From positions 124,001-188,000 of the forward strand of contig NZ_JACOFR010000002.1 in the NCBI RefSeq assembly GCF_019455385.1: DNA of 64,000 nucleotides, written 5' to 3'. Positions within the stretch are counted from its first letter, which is position 1. Each line of letters starts with the position of its first letter. The notes under the pieces were generated by a model. The model was not told where the DNA came from. It did no database searches and saw only the letters and a list, made by a program, of their open reading frames with translations. The stretch is from Bradyrhizobium sp. BR 10289 (GTDB lineage: Bacteria > Pseudomonadota > Alphaproteobacteria > Rhizobiales > Xanthobacteraceae). The translations under genes and the position numbers were made by a program. Shown in pieces: positions 18,110 through 25,979 of the stretch.

Positions 18110-18258
18110 TCCGCATTTTCGCACTCACCATCGTTTTGCTTACGCTGGCTCCCTTCGCCTCGGCTCTTGCTGGCCCTTGCGACCACGCTTCAGATCGAGC
18201 TTCGGATGGCTCCCGGTGTGGGGACCGAGCTGCCGACCGCCGGCAGGGCGGTAAGTGA
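18106..18258 (+). CDS. Small secreted cysteine-containing protein (GTG start)
   Basis: 50 residues starting at GTG 18106 inside the GTGA overlap with the previous stop, with a strong ribosome site AGGGGAGGAA. A signal peptide (MIRIFALTIVLLTLAPFASA) is followed by a short mature part with GPCDHASDRASDGSRCGDRA, ending RRQGGK. Tiny periplasmic proteins with this two-cysteine CGxRA pattern are familiar in Bradyrhizobium. No function is known. Confidence 0.6.
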   Translation: MIRIFALTIVLLTLAPFASALAGPCDHASDRASDGSRCGDRAADRRQGGK

Positions 18259-18269
18259 CGGAACAGAAG

Positions 18270-18298
18270 ACACCCTGCCGGCGATGACCGGCGGGTGT
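18270..18298 (+). terminator. Hairpin after the small secreted-protein gene
   Basis: ACACCC-T-GCCGG and CCGGC-GGGTGT form a stem with one bulged base and a six-base loop (CGATGA), 11 bp after the stop at 18258. No clear T-run follows, so it may be a processing or pausing structure rather than a strict intrinsic terminator. Confidence 0.4.
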
Positions 18299-18328
18299 TC
18301 GGTTCGTAACACAGCATCCGACAGATCA

Positions 18329-19165
18329 ATGATACCCATCCAAACAAGAATGGCGGCCGAGCTAATGGCGCGCTACCGCCGGATGGTTCAAGCCAAATAC
18401 CCCATGCGAGCGGCGAAGTGGCCGCTGATTTCAGGCTATGATCTCCGGTCGGGCAAAATGCCGGGTGGAATGGTTCTGATTTGCGACCACACTGGAAACC
18501 GAAACTCCTTCCGAGGCGACGTCATCACTCAATCGCTTAATCCTCAACAATTCGGCGTCGCCAGCATCACCCTCGACAATGCATTGGCCTTGCGGGCGGC
18601 TCTCGAACGCTATCTTCATCTTGGCCCACAAGACGGACTGTTCATCGCGGTCGCGACGGAAGACAGCCTCGTCGTAGTTGAAGCAGAACGCCAACTCGCG
18701 GCCGTGCTCGAAAGACACGAACAATATCTTGGGATAGCGCCTATGAGGGTTTTTCTGAGCCACAAGGGTGTAGACAAGGAAATGGTTCGTCGCTTTGAAA
18801 AAGTCCTTCGTGAGATGGGCTTCGATCCATGGTTGGACGACGATGCAATGGCGGCAGGGGCACAGCCCGATCGCGCCATTCAAAAAGGATTCGAAGATTC
18901 CTGTGCCGCTGTGTTTTTCGTGACGCCCGACTTCAAAGATGAGAGTTGGCTCGCCTCGGAAATTGAATACGCGAGGGCCGAAAAACGCAAAAAGGCGGAG
19001 CGGTTCGCCATCGTGACACTGTGCCTATCGAAGAACGGCGTCCAAGGCGATGTGCCGGAGTTGCTGAAAAATTACATTTACAAGAAACCAGCACATGAAC
19101 TTGAAGCATTGTACGAGATCGTACGTGCCCTGCCCGTTGCGTTAGGGACGCCGACATTTCGCTAG
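18329..19165 (+). CDS. TIR-domain protein, candidate anti-phage NADase
   Basis: 278 residues from the ATG at 18329 (ATG 18350 is an alternative). Residues 1-135 form an N-terminal region I do not recognise. Residues 139 to about 260 are a TIR domain: MRVFLSHKGVDKEMVRRF (139-156), GFDPWLDDDAMAAG, VFFVTPDFKDESWLASEIEYA. The glutamate four residues after the tryptophan (E211, SWLASE) is the position of the NAD-cleaving glutamate of SARM1 and plant/bacterial TIR enzymes. Located in the cargo zone of the satellite-like element, it is a candidate abortive-infection or superinfection-immunity effector. Activity is inferred. Confidence 0.8.
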   Translation: MIPIQTRMAAELMARYRRMVQAKYPMRAAKWPLISGYDLRSGKMPGGMVLICDHTGNRNSFRGDVITQSLNPQQFGVASITLDNALALRAALERYLHLGPQDGLFIAVATEDSLVVVEAERQLAAVLERHEQYLGIAPMRVFLSHKGVDKEMVRRFEKVLREMGFDPWLDDDAMAAGAQPDRAIQKGFEDSCAAVFFVTPDFKDESWLASEIEYARAEKRKKAERFAIVTLCLSKNGVQGDVPELLKNYIYKKPAHELEALYEIVRALPVALGTPTFR

Positions 19166-19174
19166 CCGAACGAT

Positions 19175-19198
19175 GCCCGCCAGCGTGAACCGGCGGGC
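19175..19198 (+). terminator. Hairpin after the TIR gene
   Basis: GCCCGCC and GGCGGGC enclose AGCGTGAACC, starting 9 bp after the TIR stop codon. The segment CCAGCGTGAACCGGCGG recurs after the gene ending at 33992. There is no strong T-run. Confidence 0.55.
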
Positions 19199-19209
19199 CG
19201 TTGATCACC

Positions 19210-19647
19210 TTAGCCAGACGGGCACATCTCCGGCGCCTGCTGCTTCTCCTCGTTCGGGTCGTCGTCCTCTCGGTCGCAGTCGTCCAGCTCGAGGTCGTTC
19301 ACGTCACCCATGAGGCCGCTGGTCGTCCACCCCAGGGAGGGCTCTCCGTCCTGGTCCGGCTCGCACTCGTCGTCGCAGGAGCCGCCGGCTGTGGGCTCAA
19401 GGTCCGGGTCATCGTCCATCCCGTCGAGCAGGACCAGCAGGTCATCGACCATCTGGCGCATCTTCCGCTGGAAGGTCAGCGGGGTCTTGCAAAGCCCCAT
19501 CTCATCAATGCGCTTCTCGACCCTCTCCGTTGCCTTGGCGAGGCGCAGGATGGCCTTGTGCCAGTCGGGGTGTACGGCAGCCGCGAGCGCAGCGAACGAA
19601 TCCAGCGCCTCTACAGGCTCTCCGGTGGGGGGTGGAACGTGCTTCAC
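19210..19647 (-). CDS. Hypothetical acidic protein of the element
   Basis: 145 residues, GTG start at 19647 overlapping the stop of the upstream gene (GTGA). The first 80 residues are helical and basic-acidic (ALAAAVHPDWHKAILRLAKA). The C-terminal part is very acidic, with DDECEPDQDGEPSLGW and DDCDREDDDPNEE. A DxxGEPSLG-type tail is familiar from uncharacterised phage-island proteins of Rhizobiales. No function assigned. Confidence 0.6.
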   Translation of the reverse strand: MKHVPPPTGEPVEALDSFAALAAAVHPDWHKAILRLAKATERVEKRIDEMGLCKTPLTFQRKMRQMVDDLLVLLDGMDDDPDLEPTAGGSCDDECEPDQDGEPSLGWTTSGLMGDVNDLELDDCDREDDDPNEEKQQAPEMCPSG

Positions 19648-19832
19648 GACACCACCTCCTCGAGCTCGGGAGATGCGGCTGTGCCGCCGTCGAGATGGCG
19701 AGGCCCGACAACGGGGACCGCAAATTCATCGCCGGCATCGCGGGAGGCCTGCCAGAAGATCCGGCGCAGCTTCCAATCGCTGATCAGCGAATAAAGAGGG
19801 ACTGTGGTATGATGGGACTTAGCTTGGGCCAT
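19644..19832 (-). CDS. Small hypothetical protein, first gene of a two-gene leftward operon
   Basis: 62 residues with a good ribosome site (AAGGAG six bases before the ATG). Contains SLISDWKLRRIFWQASRDAG and a C-terminal acidic end. No recognised domain. Divergent from the ribbon-helix-helix gene at 19914, sharing the 81-bp region that holds the palindrome at 19895-19912, so it may respond to the same regulator. Confidence 0.55.
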   Translation of the reverse strand: MAQAKSHHTTVPLYSLISDWKLRRIFWQASRDAGDEFAVPVVGPRHLDGGTAASPELEEVVS

Positions 19833-19894
19833 GGGTCACTCCTTGGCTCGGGTTAGAGCCGGTTGCGAGGTTGCCGCCTTGCATCCGGCTTGCT

Positions 19895-19912
19895 TTTTTG
19901 GTACACCAAAAA
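19895..19912. promoter_or_regulatory. Palindromic operator candidate before the RHH gene
   Basis: TTTTTGGT-AC-ACCAAAAA has perfect 8-bp arms and ends 2 bp before the ATG at 19914. A second partial copy (GGTACACCAAAAAA, from 19931) lies inside the first codons of the gene. Two spaced copies at the start of a small RHH regulator gene suggest autoregulation. Confidence 0.6.
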
Positions 19913-19913
19913 T

Positions 19914-20117
19914 ATGAAGAGGTCAATTACGGTACACCAAAAAAAACGAGGTCGACCTGCGACCGGTCGCGATCCCGCAGTCACGATTAGATTGCCGGAA
20001 GCCGTGTTAGCCGACGTGGAGCGATGGGCTCTGGCCCAGGAAGATCAGCCCGCCCGATCTCAGGCCATCCGCCGGCTCGTCGAGCTCGGCTTGACTGTCA
20101 ACAGGAGGGGCAGATGA
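19914..20117 (+). CDS. Ribbon-helix-helix DNA-binding protein
   Basis: 67 residues from the ATG at 19914 (MKRSITVHQKKRGRPATGRD). Residues about 24-62 have the CopG/Arc pattern, PAVTIRLPEAVLADVERWA followed by SQAIRRLVELGL. The frame is open to 19863, but that part would precede the operator and has no ribosome site. Its stop overlaps the next ATG (ATGA), giving a two-gene operon. It resembles an antitoxin or autorepressor, and the palindrome at its start fits autoregulation. Confidence 0.7.
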   Translation: MKRSITVHQKKRGRPATGRDPAVTIRLPEAVLADVERWALAQEDQPARSQAIRRLVELGLTVNRRGR

Positions 20118-20704
20118 CAACTAAACGGGACCTCGATCCGGACTTCGTTGAGGTCCTCATGCAGAGCCTTTCGGTTCTGTCGAACGTAGCTACGCTCGCA
20201 TCAACTTGGATCATGCTCAGGGGACGCCCAAGCCTCCAACCTGATGAGCGGATGCACGATCATATTCGAACCTATCTGAAAACGCTCTCAAGGAGCCTAC
20301 AGGATAGCTTTGAGGCTGCAGAAAACGTATTGCGCATTCTAGAGGAGTCTCGGCGGCAAGCTAGCCCTGCCAACCCCGACATTCTTTCGGAATCGGTCCG
20401 ATTTGGACATTCAACCCTTCTCACGCCAGATGAATTCGATCGAGCATATCAATTGCTTGGTCAGCTTGATCGGGAAGCGTTAACGGCGCGGGACGCTGCG
20501 CGTAACGTGCAGAAATTGGTCCAACACACCGCGCTTATGGAGCGAATTCAGCTAGACTTCGATCCAGCACGATTTAACGATCAACTCAATTCAATACTTT
20601 TCGAAAGCAAATCCGTTGGCGAGGCAATGGAGAAACTTCGCTTGGCTCAGCATGAGGCCGAGGACATGATTGATTCACTTTCCAGACAGCTGCGCCGCAA
20701 CTAA
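20114..20704 (+). CDS. Hypothetical helical protein downstream of the RHH regulator
   Basis: 196 residues with a strong ribosome site (AGGAGGGG) and ATGA overlap with the RHH gene. Mostly helical: DFVEVLMQSLSVLSNVATLA near the start and long amphipathic helices to the C-terminus (EKLRLAQHEAEDMIDSLSRQ). Codon use is more AT-rich than in core genes, which suggests foreign origin. An RHH protein followed by a coupled partner recalls toxin-antitoxin modules, but no toxin fold is recognised. Its stop overlaps that of the convergent tail-spike gene. Confidence 0.6.
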   Translation: MTTKRDLDPDFVEVLMQSLSVLSNVATLASTWIMLRGRPSLQPDERMHDHIRTYLKTLSRSLQDSFEAAENVLRILEESRRQASPANPDILSESVRFGHSTLLTPDEFDRAYQLLGQLDREALTARDAARNVQKLVQHTALMERIQLDFDPARFNDQLNSILFESKSVGEAMEKLRLAQHEAEDMIDSLSRQLRRN

Positions 20705-22629
20705 TTCGGCACATCCGCAGTCGTCCGGTTTTTCTCAATCCAATTCGTCCCGTCATATCGGAACGTAATTGACCGAGAGAAACCGTTGGCCGGCTTCGTC
20801 CAGGCAGCCATCTTGTAGTGGCTATCAAAGCTCACCGTGCCCATCACTCCACCAGTAGCGTTTTTGATGGTGATCTCGAAAAGCTGACCCACCTGCGTAA
20901 GCTGTCCACCGTCCGTTGACGGCGGGGCGAGACCGAACCCAGCCGCATTCGTCACGGTGATGATGATGCCATCGTAGAGCGCACCGTTGGGCGTCACAGG
21001 ATCGGGCGTGCCGGCCCACGTAAGGGTCTGGATGCTGTGAACCGTGGCCCCGCCAAACTCGATCGAGCCGCCGCCGGGATTGAGACGCAGCGGCAGGAAG
21101 CCCGATCCCTGGAATTTGGCTTGCAGCCACGCGGTGCCGAACGAGCCGGTGGTATTGTCAAAGCCCAGGTAGAGCTTCTTGAGCGGCTGGGCGTTGTCGC
21201 ACCATGACTGCATGCCGTCGGTGGAGGCGTAGCTGACCGACGGCGCCGTCATCTTCCACGTGAATGGTGCGCTGTTGACCAAATCGTAACAGGCGATGGT
21301 CTGGGTGTTGGTGCCGTTGTCGATCAGGTTTTGGAACGCAACGCCGTGCAACAGCGTCGTGTCGGCGCCGGTATTGACCTTGATGACGCGCTGACGACCA
21401 CCATAAACCGTGTTCTGATAGGCCCCCGACGCGAATGTCATACCCGTGCCGTCGGCGGAGAACGAGAACGCCTGACAGTTGATGAACGTGTTCATGTTGC
21501 CGAACACGTTGAAGTCGGTCGTTGTGTTGCCCTCTACCACGAGGCCGATGAAGGTGTTGAGCTCCACGTTGGTGTTCAGGTTCACACCGATCAAATTCGA
21601 TGCGCAGTTGCCGCCAATCACGACGTTATGTGACGCGTTGCCTTCCATGACGATACCGGTGCCGGTCGAGCCAACGCGGTTGAGGCCGGAGATATCTGCA
21701 TTCCAGACGGTGTTATGAGACGATGGAATGTTGCCCAGCACGCCGTTGTTGTAATCCTCAAACACAATGCCGGCGTCCGGCTTGCACTGCGTTCCGGCCG
21801 TGTAAGGGATGTTGACGCCGAAATTCGGCGCATTGAACGTTATGTAATGCGAGCCCTGCATGTGGATGCCGTATGCACCAGCGGACGGGATATAGATTTT
21901 CCCAATCGGGAAGCGGCCGCAGTTGCGGAGCTTGAGAGCGTCACCGCCCCCGGCCTCCGTCGCTAGTGCGAGCTGGTCGATCATCATGGGCGTGACGTTA
22001 TCGACGCCATCAAGGAACACGCAGGCGCCGGTCCCGACGTTGCGGATCAGTGACGTAACGCCATCGCCGATCAGCCGTAGACGCTTGCCAGTGATGGTGA
22101 TCAGAGCGCTGGAGCTATTTCCCTTGTAAGTGCCGGTCGGGAAGTAGAGGGTTGAGCCATCAGGCACCAGACCAGCGAGAGAGGCAAACAGCGACGTATT
22201 GTCGTGGGAGTTATCCCCGATCGCGCCGAACCCCGTCACGTCGTAGATGTTATAGTTTGTGTCGAAAACCGCCCGGCCAAGGAAGTTGATCTCGCTTGTC
22301 CCAATGGTGATGGGATCGCTGGTCGAGACGTAGAAGATCTGGGCAGAATTCGAGTTGCCAGACGACACAAACACCTGCGTGCCGTGGACCACATCAAATG
22401 CGCCATCGAAATCCTTCGTCCGCTGCCAGTTGCCGGTTGATGCCTCGTAGATACCGTTGAGAACCGCGTTCGTCTGGTTTTTGACCAGAACGCGGTCGTG
22501 CTCGACGACGGTCACGCCATCAATGGTCTGAAGCCCGCCAAGGGTGATATTGGCCGTGGTGGCGCACCTCACCGGAGCTTTAATAGCGAGGCCTTCGGCA
22601 ACACTATAGCGGCGGTCGATCTTGCCCAT
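20701..22629 (-). CDS. Phage tail-spike-like protein with pectate-lyase-type beta-helix
   Basis: 642 residues. The N-terminal part (VAEGLAIKAPVRCATTANIT, LQTIDGVTVVEHDRVLVKNQ) is the common adaptor/head region of phage tail fibres. GFGAIGDNSHDNTSLFASLA then opens a right-handed parallel beta-helix (Asn/Gly/Thr-rich coils to about 430), typical of polysaccharide-degrading tail spikes. The C-terminal part is beta rich. It is the last gene of a leftward operon and starts directly after the previous stop. It is the only virion structural gene recognised in the element and could alter the surface receptor recognised by particles. Confidence 0.8.
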   Translation of the reverse strand: MGKIDRRYSVAEGLAIKAPVRCATTANITLGGLQTIDGVTVVEHDRVLVKNQTNAVLNGIYEASTGNWQRTKDFDGAFDVVHGTQVFVSSGNSNSAQIFYVSTSDPITIGTSEINFLGRAVFDTNYNIYDVTGFGAIGDNSHDNTSLFASLAGLVPDGSTLYFPTGTYKGNSSSALITITGKRLRLIGDGVTSLIRNVGTGACVFLDGVDNVTPMMIDQLALATEAGGGDALKLRNCGRFPIGKIYIPSAGAYGIHMQGSHYITFNAPNFGVNIPYTAGTQCKPDAGIVFEDYNNGVLGNIPSSHNTVWNADISGLNRVGSTGTGIVMEGNASHNVVIGGNCASNLIGVNLNTNVELNTFIGLVVEGNTTTDFNVFGNMNTFINCQAFSFSADGTGMTFASGAYQNTVYGGRQRVIKVNTGADTTLLHGVAFQNLIDNGTNTQTIACYDLVNSAPFTWKMTAPSVSYASTDGMQSWCDNAQPLKKLYLGFDNTTGSFGTAWLQAKFQGSGFLPLRLNPGGGSIEFGGATVHSIQTLTWAGTPDPVTPNGALYDGIIITVTNAAGFGLAPPSTDGGQLTQVGQLFEITIKNATGGVMGTVSFDSHYKMAAWTKPANGFSRSITFRYDGTNWIEKNRTTADVPN

Positions 22630-22899
22630 CTAGGCGCCCCCTCCAGAGAAAGGTTCGCGCGATTCCAGCAGCTCGGGCTCGACCGGCTCATAGTAAGAAC
22701 CGGTCTCGTGCGGCCCCACCAGCTCGATCAGGCACGACATCGGCGCACGAACCGCTGTCCTCGCCGGCCGCATTTCGATACGACCAGGCGTACGGATCAC
22801 GATGGCATCGACGCCAAAGCGCGGATCGCACTTCACGACGGCGAACCAGTCGGCCGGCAACGGATCGCCGGCCTTGTAGGTGCGGACTTCGCGGCCCAT
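22630..22899 (-). CDS. Hypothetical phage-type protein
   Basis: 89 residues, MGREVRTYKAGDPLPADWFA at the start, then a stretch with PGRIEMRPARTAVRAP and an acidic tail. It abuts the tail-spike start with no spacer and overlaps the upstream stop (TGATG), so it belongs to the same operon. No domain recognised. Position next to the spike would suit a small connector or chaperone, which is only a guess. Confidence 0.55.
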   Translation of the reverse strand: MGREVRTYKAGDPLPADWFAVVKCDPRFGVDAIVIRTPGRIEMRPARTAVRAPMSCLIELVGPHETGSYYEPVEPELLESREPFSGGGA

Positions 22900-23399
22900 C
22901 AGCTGAGCTTCTTGGCGTAAAGGTTGCGCAGATCCCGCTCAGCCAGCGCGGCGCTACCGACGCTCTCGGTCATCTTGTGGCCGTCGCTGATACGCTCGAC
23001 ATGGTAGCCGGCCCCGTTCCAGGTCACCGCGTAAGTGTCGTCACGAAGCAGCACCTCGTTGCGGCGGGGCATGCTGATGATCTTGATGCCCGCGAGCGTG
23101 ACGCCATCGCGCATGGCTTCCGAAACGATGGCCTCCGCGCACCACGAGCGGTCGAAGGCGACAACCAGCACGGCATCTAGGGCATTCAGCGGATAGCCGC
23201 TAACCTGGACCTTGCGCCACACGCCGGGCTCCTTCAAATCGTCACTGACGAAGCCGGCAGGCAGGCGGGCAACGACCTCTTTACGGACGAAGCCGCTGCT
23301 GTTGACCTTGACGTTCGCGGGATCGATCTCCGGGGCCTTGCGGGGGCCGGCGGGGGCGGCAGCCTTCGGCTTCTCGAGCGTGGTTGCGGCAGTCTGCAT
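22899..23399 (-). CDS. Hypothetical element protein
   Basis: 166 residues from the ATG at 23399 (MQTAATTLEKPKAAAPAGPR). The frame is open much further but would run across the next gene. An Ala/Pro/Lys-rich N-terminus is followed by an ordered part with VSSGYP-like beta strands (VQVSGYPLNALDAVLVVAFD, RRNEVLLRDDTYAVTWNG). No family recognised. Coupled downstream by a TGATG overlap. Confidence 0.55.
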   Translation of the reverse strand: MQTAATTLEKPKAAAPAGPRKAPEIDPANVKVNSSGFVRKEVVARLPAGFVSDDLKEPGVWRKVQVSGYPLNALDAVLVVAFDRSWCAEAIVSEAMRDGVTLAGIKIISMPRRNEVLLRDDTYAVTWNGAGYHVERISDGHKMTESVGSAALAERDLRNLYAKKLS

Positions 23400-23400
23400 T

Positions 23401-23979
23401 TCAATTCTCCAGATAGGGTTCAAGGGCGCGCTTGCCTTCGGCCTCTTCGAGCTCGCGCCAGGATTTGGTGGTGTCGACATACGGCAGCAGCCGAAGTCGG
23501 AGATCCCCGAACTGATCAGGCCGGCCGCTGACGCGAGCCAGAGCAATGCTGAGCAGGCCCGAGAGGCGCTTCGCCTCCATGACGGGCTCAAGGGACAGCG
23601 CGACCTTTCCGCCGAGATCATTGATGGCGGTGCGCTGATGCTTGCCGTGCTCCAGCACATCGCTCATCGCCTCAGCCATCTCCCGCGCGGCCTTGTTTGC
23701 CGCCTCGATGGCATTGAGCCGGCCAGCCTCATGATCGCGCAGGCTTGCCACGAGCGCAGCACGACGGCCGGTCTCCGCTTCCATCGCAGCATCACGCTCG
23801 CGCCGGGCCTGTTCGCTCAAGGCTTCATCGACCGCCGCCAGCTCCTGCTCAGCGGCGCCGATCTCCTTTGCCAGCGCTGCTGGCACCTCGCCGTTGTCCA
23901 AAAGGGTGCCGCCACGCTTACGCTGCAGCTCACCCAGCCGGACAATTGCGGCTTCGCGTTTCTCCGCCAGATCAGCCAT
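23401..23979 (-). CDS. Coiled-coil hypothetical protein
   Basis: 192 residues, almost wholly helical and charged, with long heptad-like runs (residues about 1-115, e.g. ELQRKRGGTLLDNGEVPAAL and RRERDAAMEAETGRRAALVA). Such proteins in phage packaging operons are often scaffolding or tail-assembly proteins, but no family is recognised here. Only one base separates it from the next start. Confidence 0.55.
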   Translation of the reverse strand: MADLAEKREAAIVRLGELQRKRGGTLLDNGEVPAALAKEIGAAEQELAAVDEALSEQARRERDAAMEAETGRRAALVASLRDHEAGRLNAIEAANKAAREMAEAMSDVLEHGKHQRTAINDLGGKVALSLEPVMEAKRLSGLLSIALARVSGRPDQFGDLRLRLLPYVDTTKSWRELEEAEGKRALEPYLEN

Positions 23980-23984
23980 TGCGG

Positions 23985-24188
23985 TCAGCCCCGGTCCAGG
24001 CCGTGCACGCGATCAAGCAGCGCCTTCAGGCGAGGCTTCAGGGCATCAATCCGCTTCTTTCCGACGCCGAAACCGATGACGTGGTTGCCGTAGAAGCCCT
24101 TCGGGTCCGCCTTGGCTTCGGCCTCCAGTTCGGTCACCTCCGCCTCGAGGGTCTGAAAATGTTGGTCCGTCACTTGTCGTTCTCTCAT
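23985..24188 (-). CDS. Small hypothetical protein
   Basis: 67 residues with a helical N-terminus (LEAEVTELEAEAKADPKGFY) and a middle GNHVIGFGVGKKRIDALKPR. ATG at 24188 overlaps the stop of the upstream gene (ATGA). No domain recognised. Part of the coupled operon. Confidence 0.5.
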   Translation of the reverse strand: MRERQVTDQHFQTLEAEVTELEAEAKADPKGFYGNHVIGFGVGKKRIDALKPRLKALLDRVHGLDRG

Positions 24189-24607
24189 GGGTTGGAGGAT
24201 AGGTCTTCGATCAGCGCGAGCTGCTCGCTTTGGATCGCTGTGTCGGCGTCGTAGGCGCGCGGATCAGTGCGGGCCAATTCTCTGATTTCAGCGAGACGGG
24301 CGCGGGCCGCGTCGCATTCCGGTCGCGAGGCAGGCGCCACCGCAGTAGGGTCTCCGCCGTTGTTGTGGACGCCCGCGAACCAGTCGTAACCGACCTGCTG
24401 CAGCTCCGGGGACCAACCCTTGCTGGCGTAGTCCCAGGTGGGACCGACATCCTCCAGCTTGGCCTTGCCGTCGAACGTGCGGGCGTACCAGCTGAGGGCA
24501 CTCTCAACCTCACGATCAGGAACGCCGCGCTGCTTGGCGAGCCGGACGAAGGCGTCAGCGTATGGCTGATCTGCCGCGCGGAAGAGGCGCTTAACTGTTG
24601 GATGCAT
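24185..24607 (-). CDS. Hypothetical phage-type protein
   Basis: 140 residues. The first half is helical (PTVKRLFRAADQPYADAFVR), with SALSWYARTF and a Trp-rich middle. The second half has ARLAEIRELARTDPRAYDAD followed by IQSEQLALIED. The last motif resembles tails of small capsid or portal-associated proteins in alphaproteobacterial phages, but I cannot name a family. It overlaps neighbours on both sides (17 bp and 4 bp). Confidence 0.5.
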   Translation of the reverse strand: MHPTVKRLFRAADQPYADAFVRLAKQRGVPDREVESALSWYARTFDGKAKLEDVGPTWDYASKGWSPELQQVGYDWFAGVHNNGGDPTAVAPASRPECDAARARLAEIRELARTDPRAYDADTAIQSEQLALIEDLSSNP

Positions 24608-24830
24608 GCTGCTGAGCCCCCGCTAGCGTGAAAATCATTCCGTAGATCTCAGGCGAGATGGCCCACGGCCTCTCCATTGCAGCCTGCAGCACATGCTCGA
24701 GCTGAGCCCCCAAGCTGAGATCGGGATGGTGCGGAATTTCCAGAGCCGCCGCGGCCTTGACGATCGTGAATGCGATGCGACGCGCTGCGTCAACGTCTGG
24801 ATCAAGCGTGAATTGAACAGCGTCGCTCAT
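24591..24830 (-). CDS. Small hypothetical protein
   Basis: 79 residues, MSDAVQFTLDPDVDAARRIA, largely helical. ATG at 24830 overlaps the terminase small-subunit stop (ATGA) and its own end overlaps the next gene by 17 bp. No domain recognised. Its tight packing argues that it is real. Confidence 0.5.
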   Translation of the reverse strand: MSDAVQFTLDPDVDAARRIAFTIVKAAAALEIPHHPDLSLGAQLEHVLQAAMERPWAISPEIYGMIFTLAGAQQHASNS

Positions 24831-25369
24831 TGGATCGTGTCCCCCTTTGCCTTGGCGTGCATCAGGGCGAACACGGCAGGAGGGGCCACAGCACGTTCGC
24901 TGACGGCGCCGACGATCTCGGCAGGCGTCGCGGTGCGCGAGAGGCCCAGGCTTTCGGCGGCATCGGCCAGCAGCTCGCCGGCCTTCTTGGCCTCGCTCGA
25001 TCTGACGGCCGCCGCAAGCTGAGCCTCAGTGGCGTCACGAGCCGCGATGTCCTCGGTCTTCTCAACCCACAGGCCAGCAAGCTTTGCCAGCGCCGTCACC
25101 GCGCCGACCATCGCGGTTGCGTTACCCTTCGCCTGCGCGATGTTGTACGCGGTCTCGAGGCGAGCGAAGCACGATGCGAGCGTGATCTTGCTGGCCTCGG
25201 CCACCTCCGCAGTTGCGATGCCGATCGCTTCCTTGACCTCCGGAAGGCGCATGAGAGCCGCGGCCTTCACGTTGGCGGTCTTCGCACTGTAGCCGGCCCT
25301 CGTCGCAGCCTGCGCGCCGTTGCGGTCCTTCAGGTACTCGGTGACGAAGGCTTGTTGCTTGGGGGTCAT
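24827..25369 (-). CDS. Phage terminase small subunit
   Basis: 180 residues starting MTPKQQAFVTEYLKDRNGAQ, followed by AATRAGYSAKTANVKAAALM, the classic terminase small-subunit (terminase_2/TerS) N-terminal helix-turn-helix that recognises pac/cos DNA. The rest is helical. The start is taken at the ATG 25369, which overlaps the upstream stop (TGATG). No terminase large subunit is found nearby, as in satellites that redirect a helper phage's motor with their own TerS. Confidence 0.85.
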   Translation of the reverse strand: MTPKQQAFVTEYLKDRNGAQAATRAGYSAKTANVKAAALMRLPEVKEAIGIATAEVAEASKITLASCFARLETAYNIAQAKGNATAMVGAVTALAKLAGLWVEKTEDIAARDATEAQLAAAVRSSEAKKAGELLADAAESLGLSRTATPAEIVGAVSERAVAPPAVFALMHAKAKGDTIQ

Positions 25370-25551
25370 CAAGCGCCGTTCCCCGCTCGCTGCTGCGAGG
25401 CGACATCACGCGCGACGGCGCGCCGACAGAACGCGGCAACGCTGATGAGTTCGCGAGCGGCGCAGGCCTCAATCTGACGAGCGAGCTCCTCAGGCACGCG
25501 GATGGACACCGGACGGCCTCGCTGGTCGGCAAATTCGTTGGGCTCAACCAT
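25369..25551 (-). CDS. Small ribbon-helix-helix-like regulator
   Basis: 60 residues from the ATG at 25551 (MVEPNEFADQRGRPVSIRVP). The pattern RPVSIRVPEELARQIEACAA followed by ISVAAFCRRAVARDVA fits a CopG/Arc-type ribbon-helix-helix fold. The first gene of the terminase operon. An ATGTTACCCC element lies immediately before its ATG, so it may regulate its own operon. An upstream ATG at 25632 would place that element inside the gene and is less likely. Confidence 0.65.
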   Translation of the reverse strand: MVEPNEFADQRGRPVSIRVPEELARQIEACAARELISVAAFCRRAVARDVASQQRAGNGA

Positions 25552-25979
25552 TATGTTACCCCTATCGCTACCCATCGCTGGGTAGACGCAAATCATTTCA
25601 GGCAAAATGATAGCTTTCGCAGTAGGATGCAACGCCTTGGAGGCAGCTAATTCCTATGATCATATATCACGGGGTCACGCTGACTAACGGGTGAGTCAAC
25701 ATGTCGCACGCCATCAAGCTCTCAGGTCGAGAGGTTGATCGTCAGTGGTAGCCGAGGCGACCATGCGTCGTGTTCCCTCGCCAGCAATTTCGGGATTTTC
25801 TCGGCGCCGCGAACAGACGAGAACTTTGCAGCGCCAGCACACCTTCCAGCCCCGAGGCCCGACCCAAAGGGAGGGCCGACCAGGGGGCGACCAGCCCTGG
25901 GGGTATGGGGGAGAGAGCGGGCCCCCATGGTCGACCCAGCTTGCCCGCAGGTCGGACGATGGTCGGTCGGATGGTCGAA
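25552..25979. promoter_or_regulatory. 428-bp gene-free region; probable promoter of the terminase operon
   Basis: No convincing gene is present on either strand, although frames are open because of the high GC in part of it. ATGTTACCCC at 25553-25562 repeats a motif found three times before the integrase gene. GCTACCCATCGCTGGGTAG (25567 on) forms a small inverted repeat. Near 25880-25925, G-rich runs and CCAGGGGGC/GCCCTGGGGG repeats could fold into a terminator for the ATPase gene that ends at 25980. A pac/cos-like site could lie here but is not identifiable. Confidence 0.45.
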
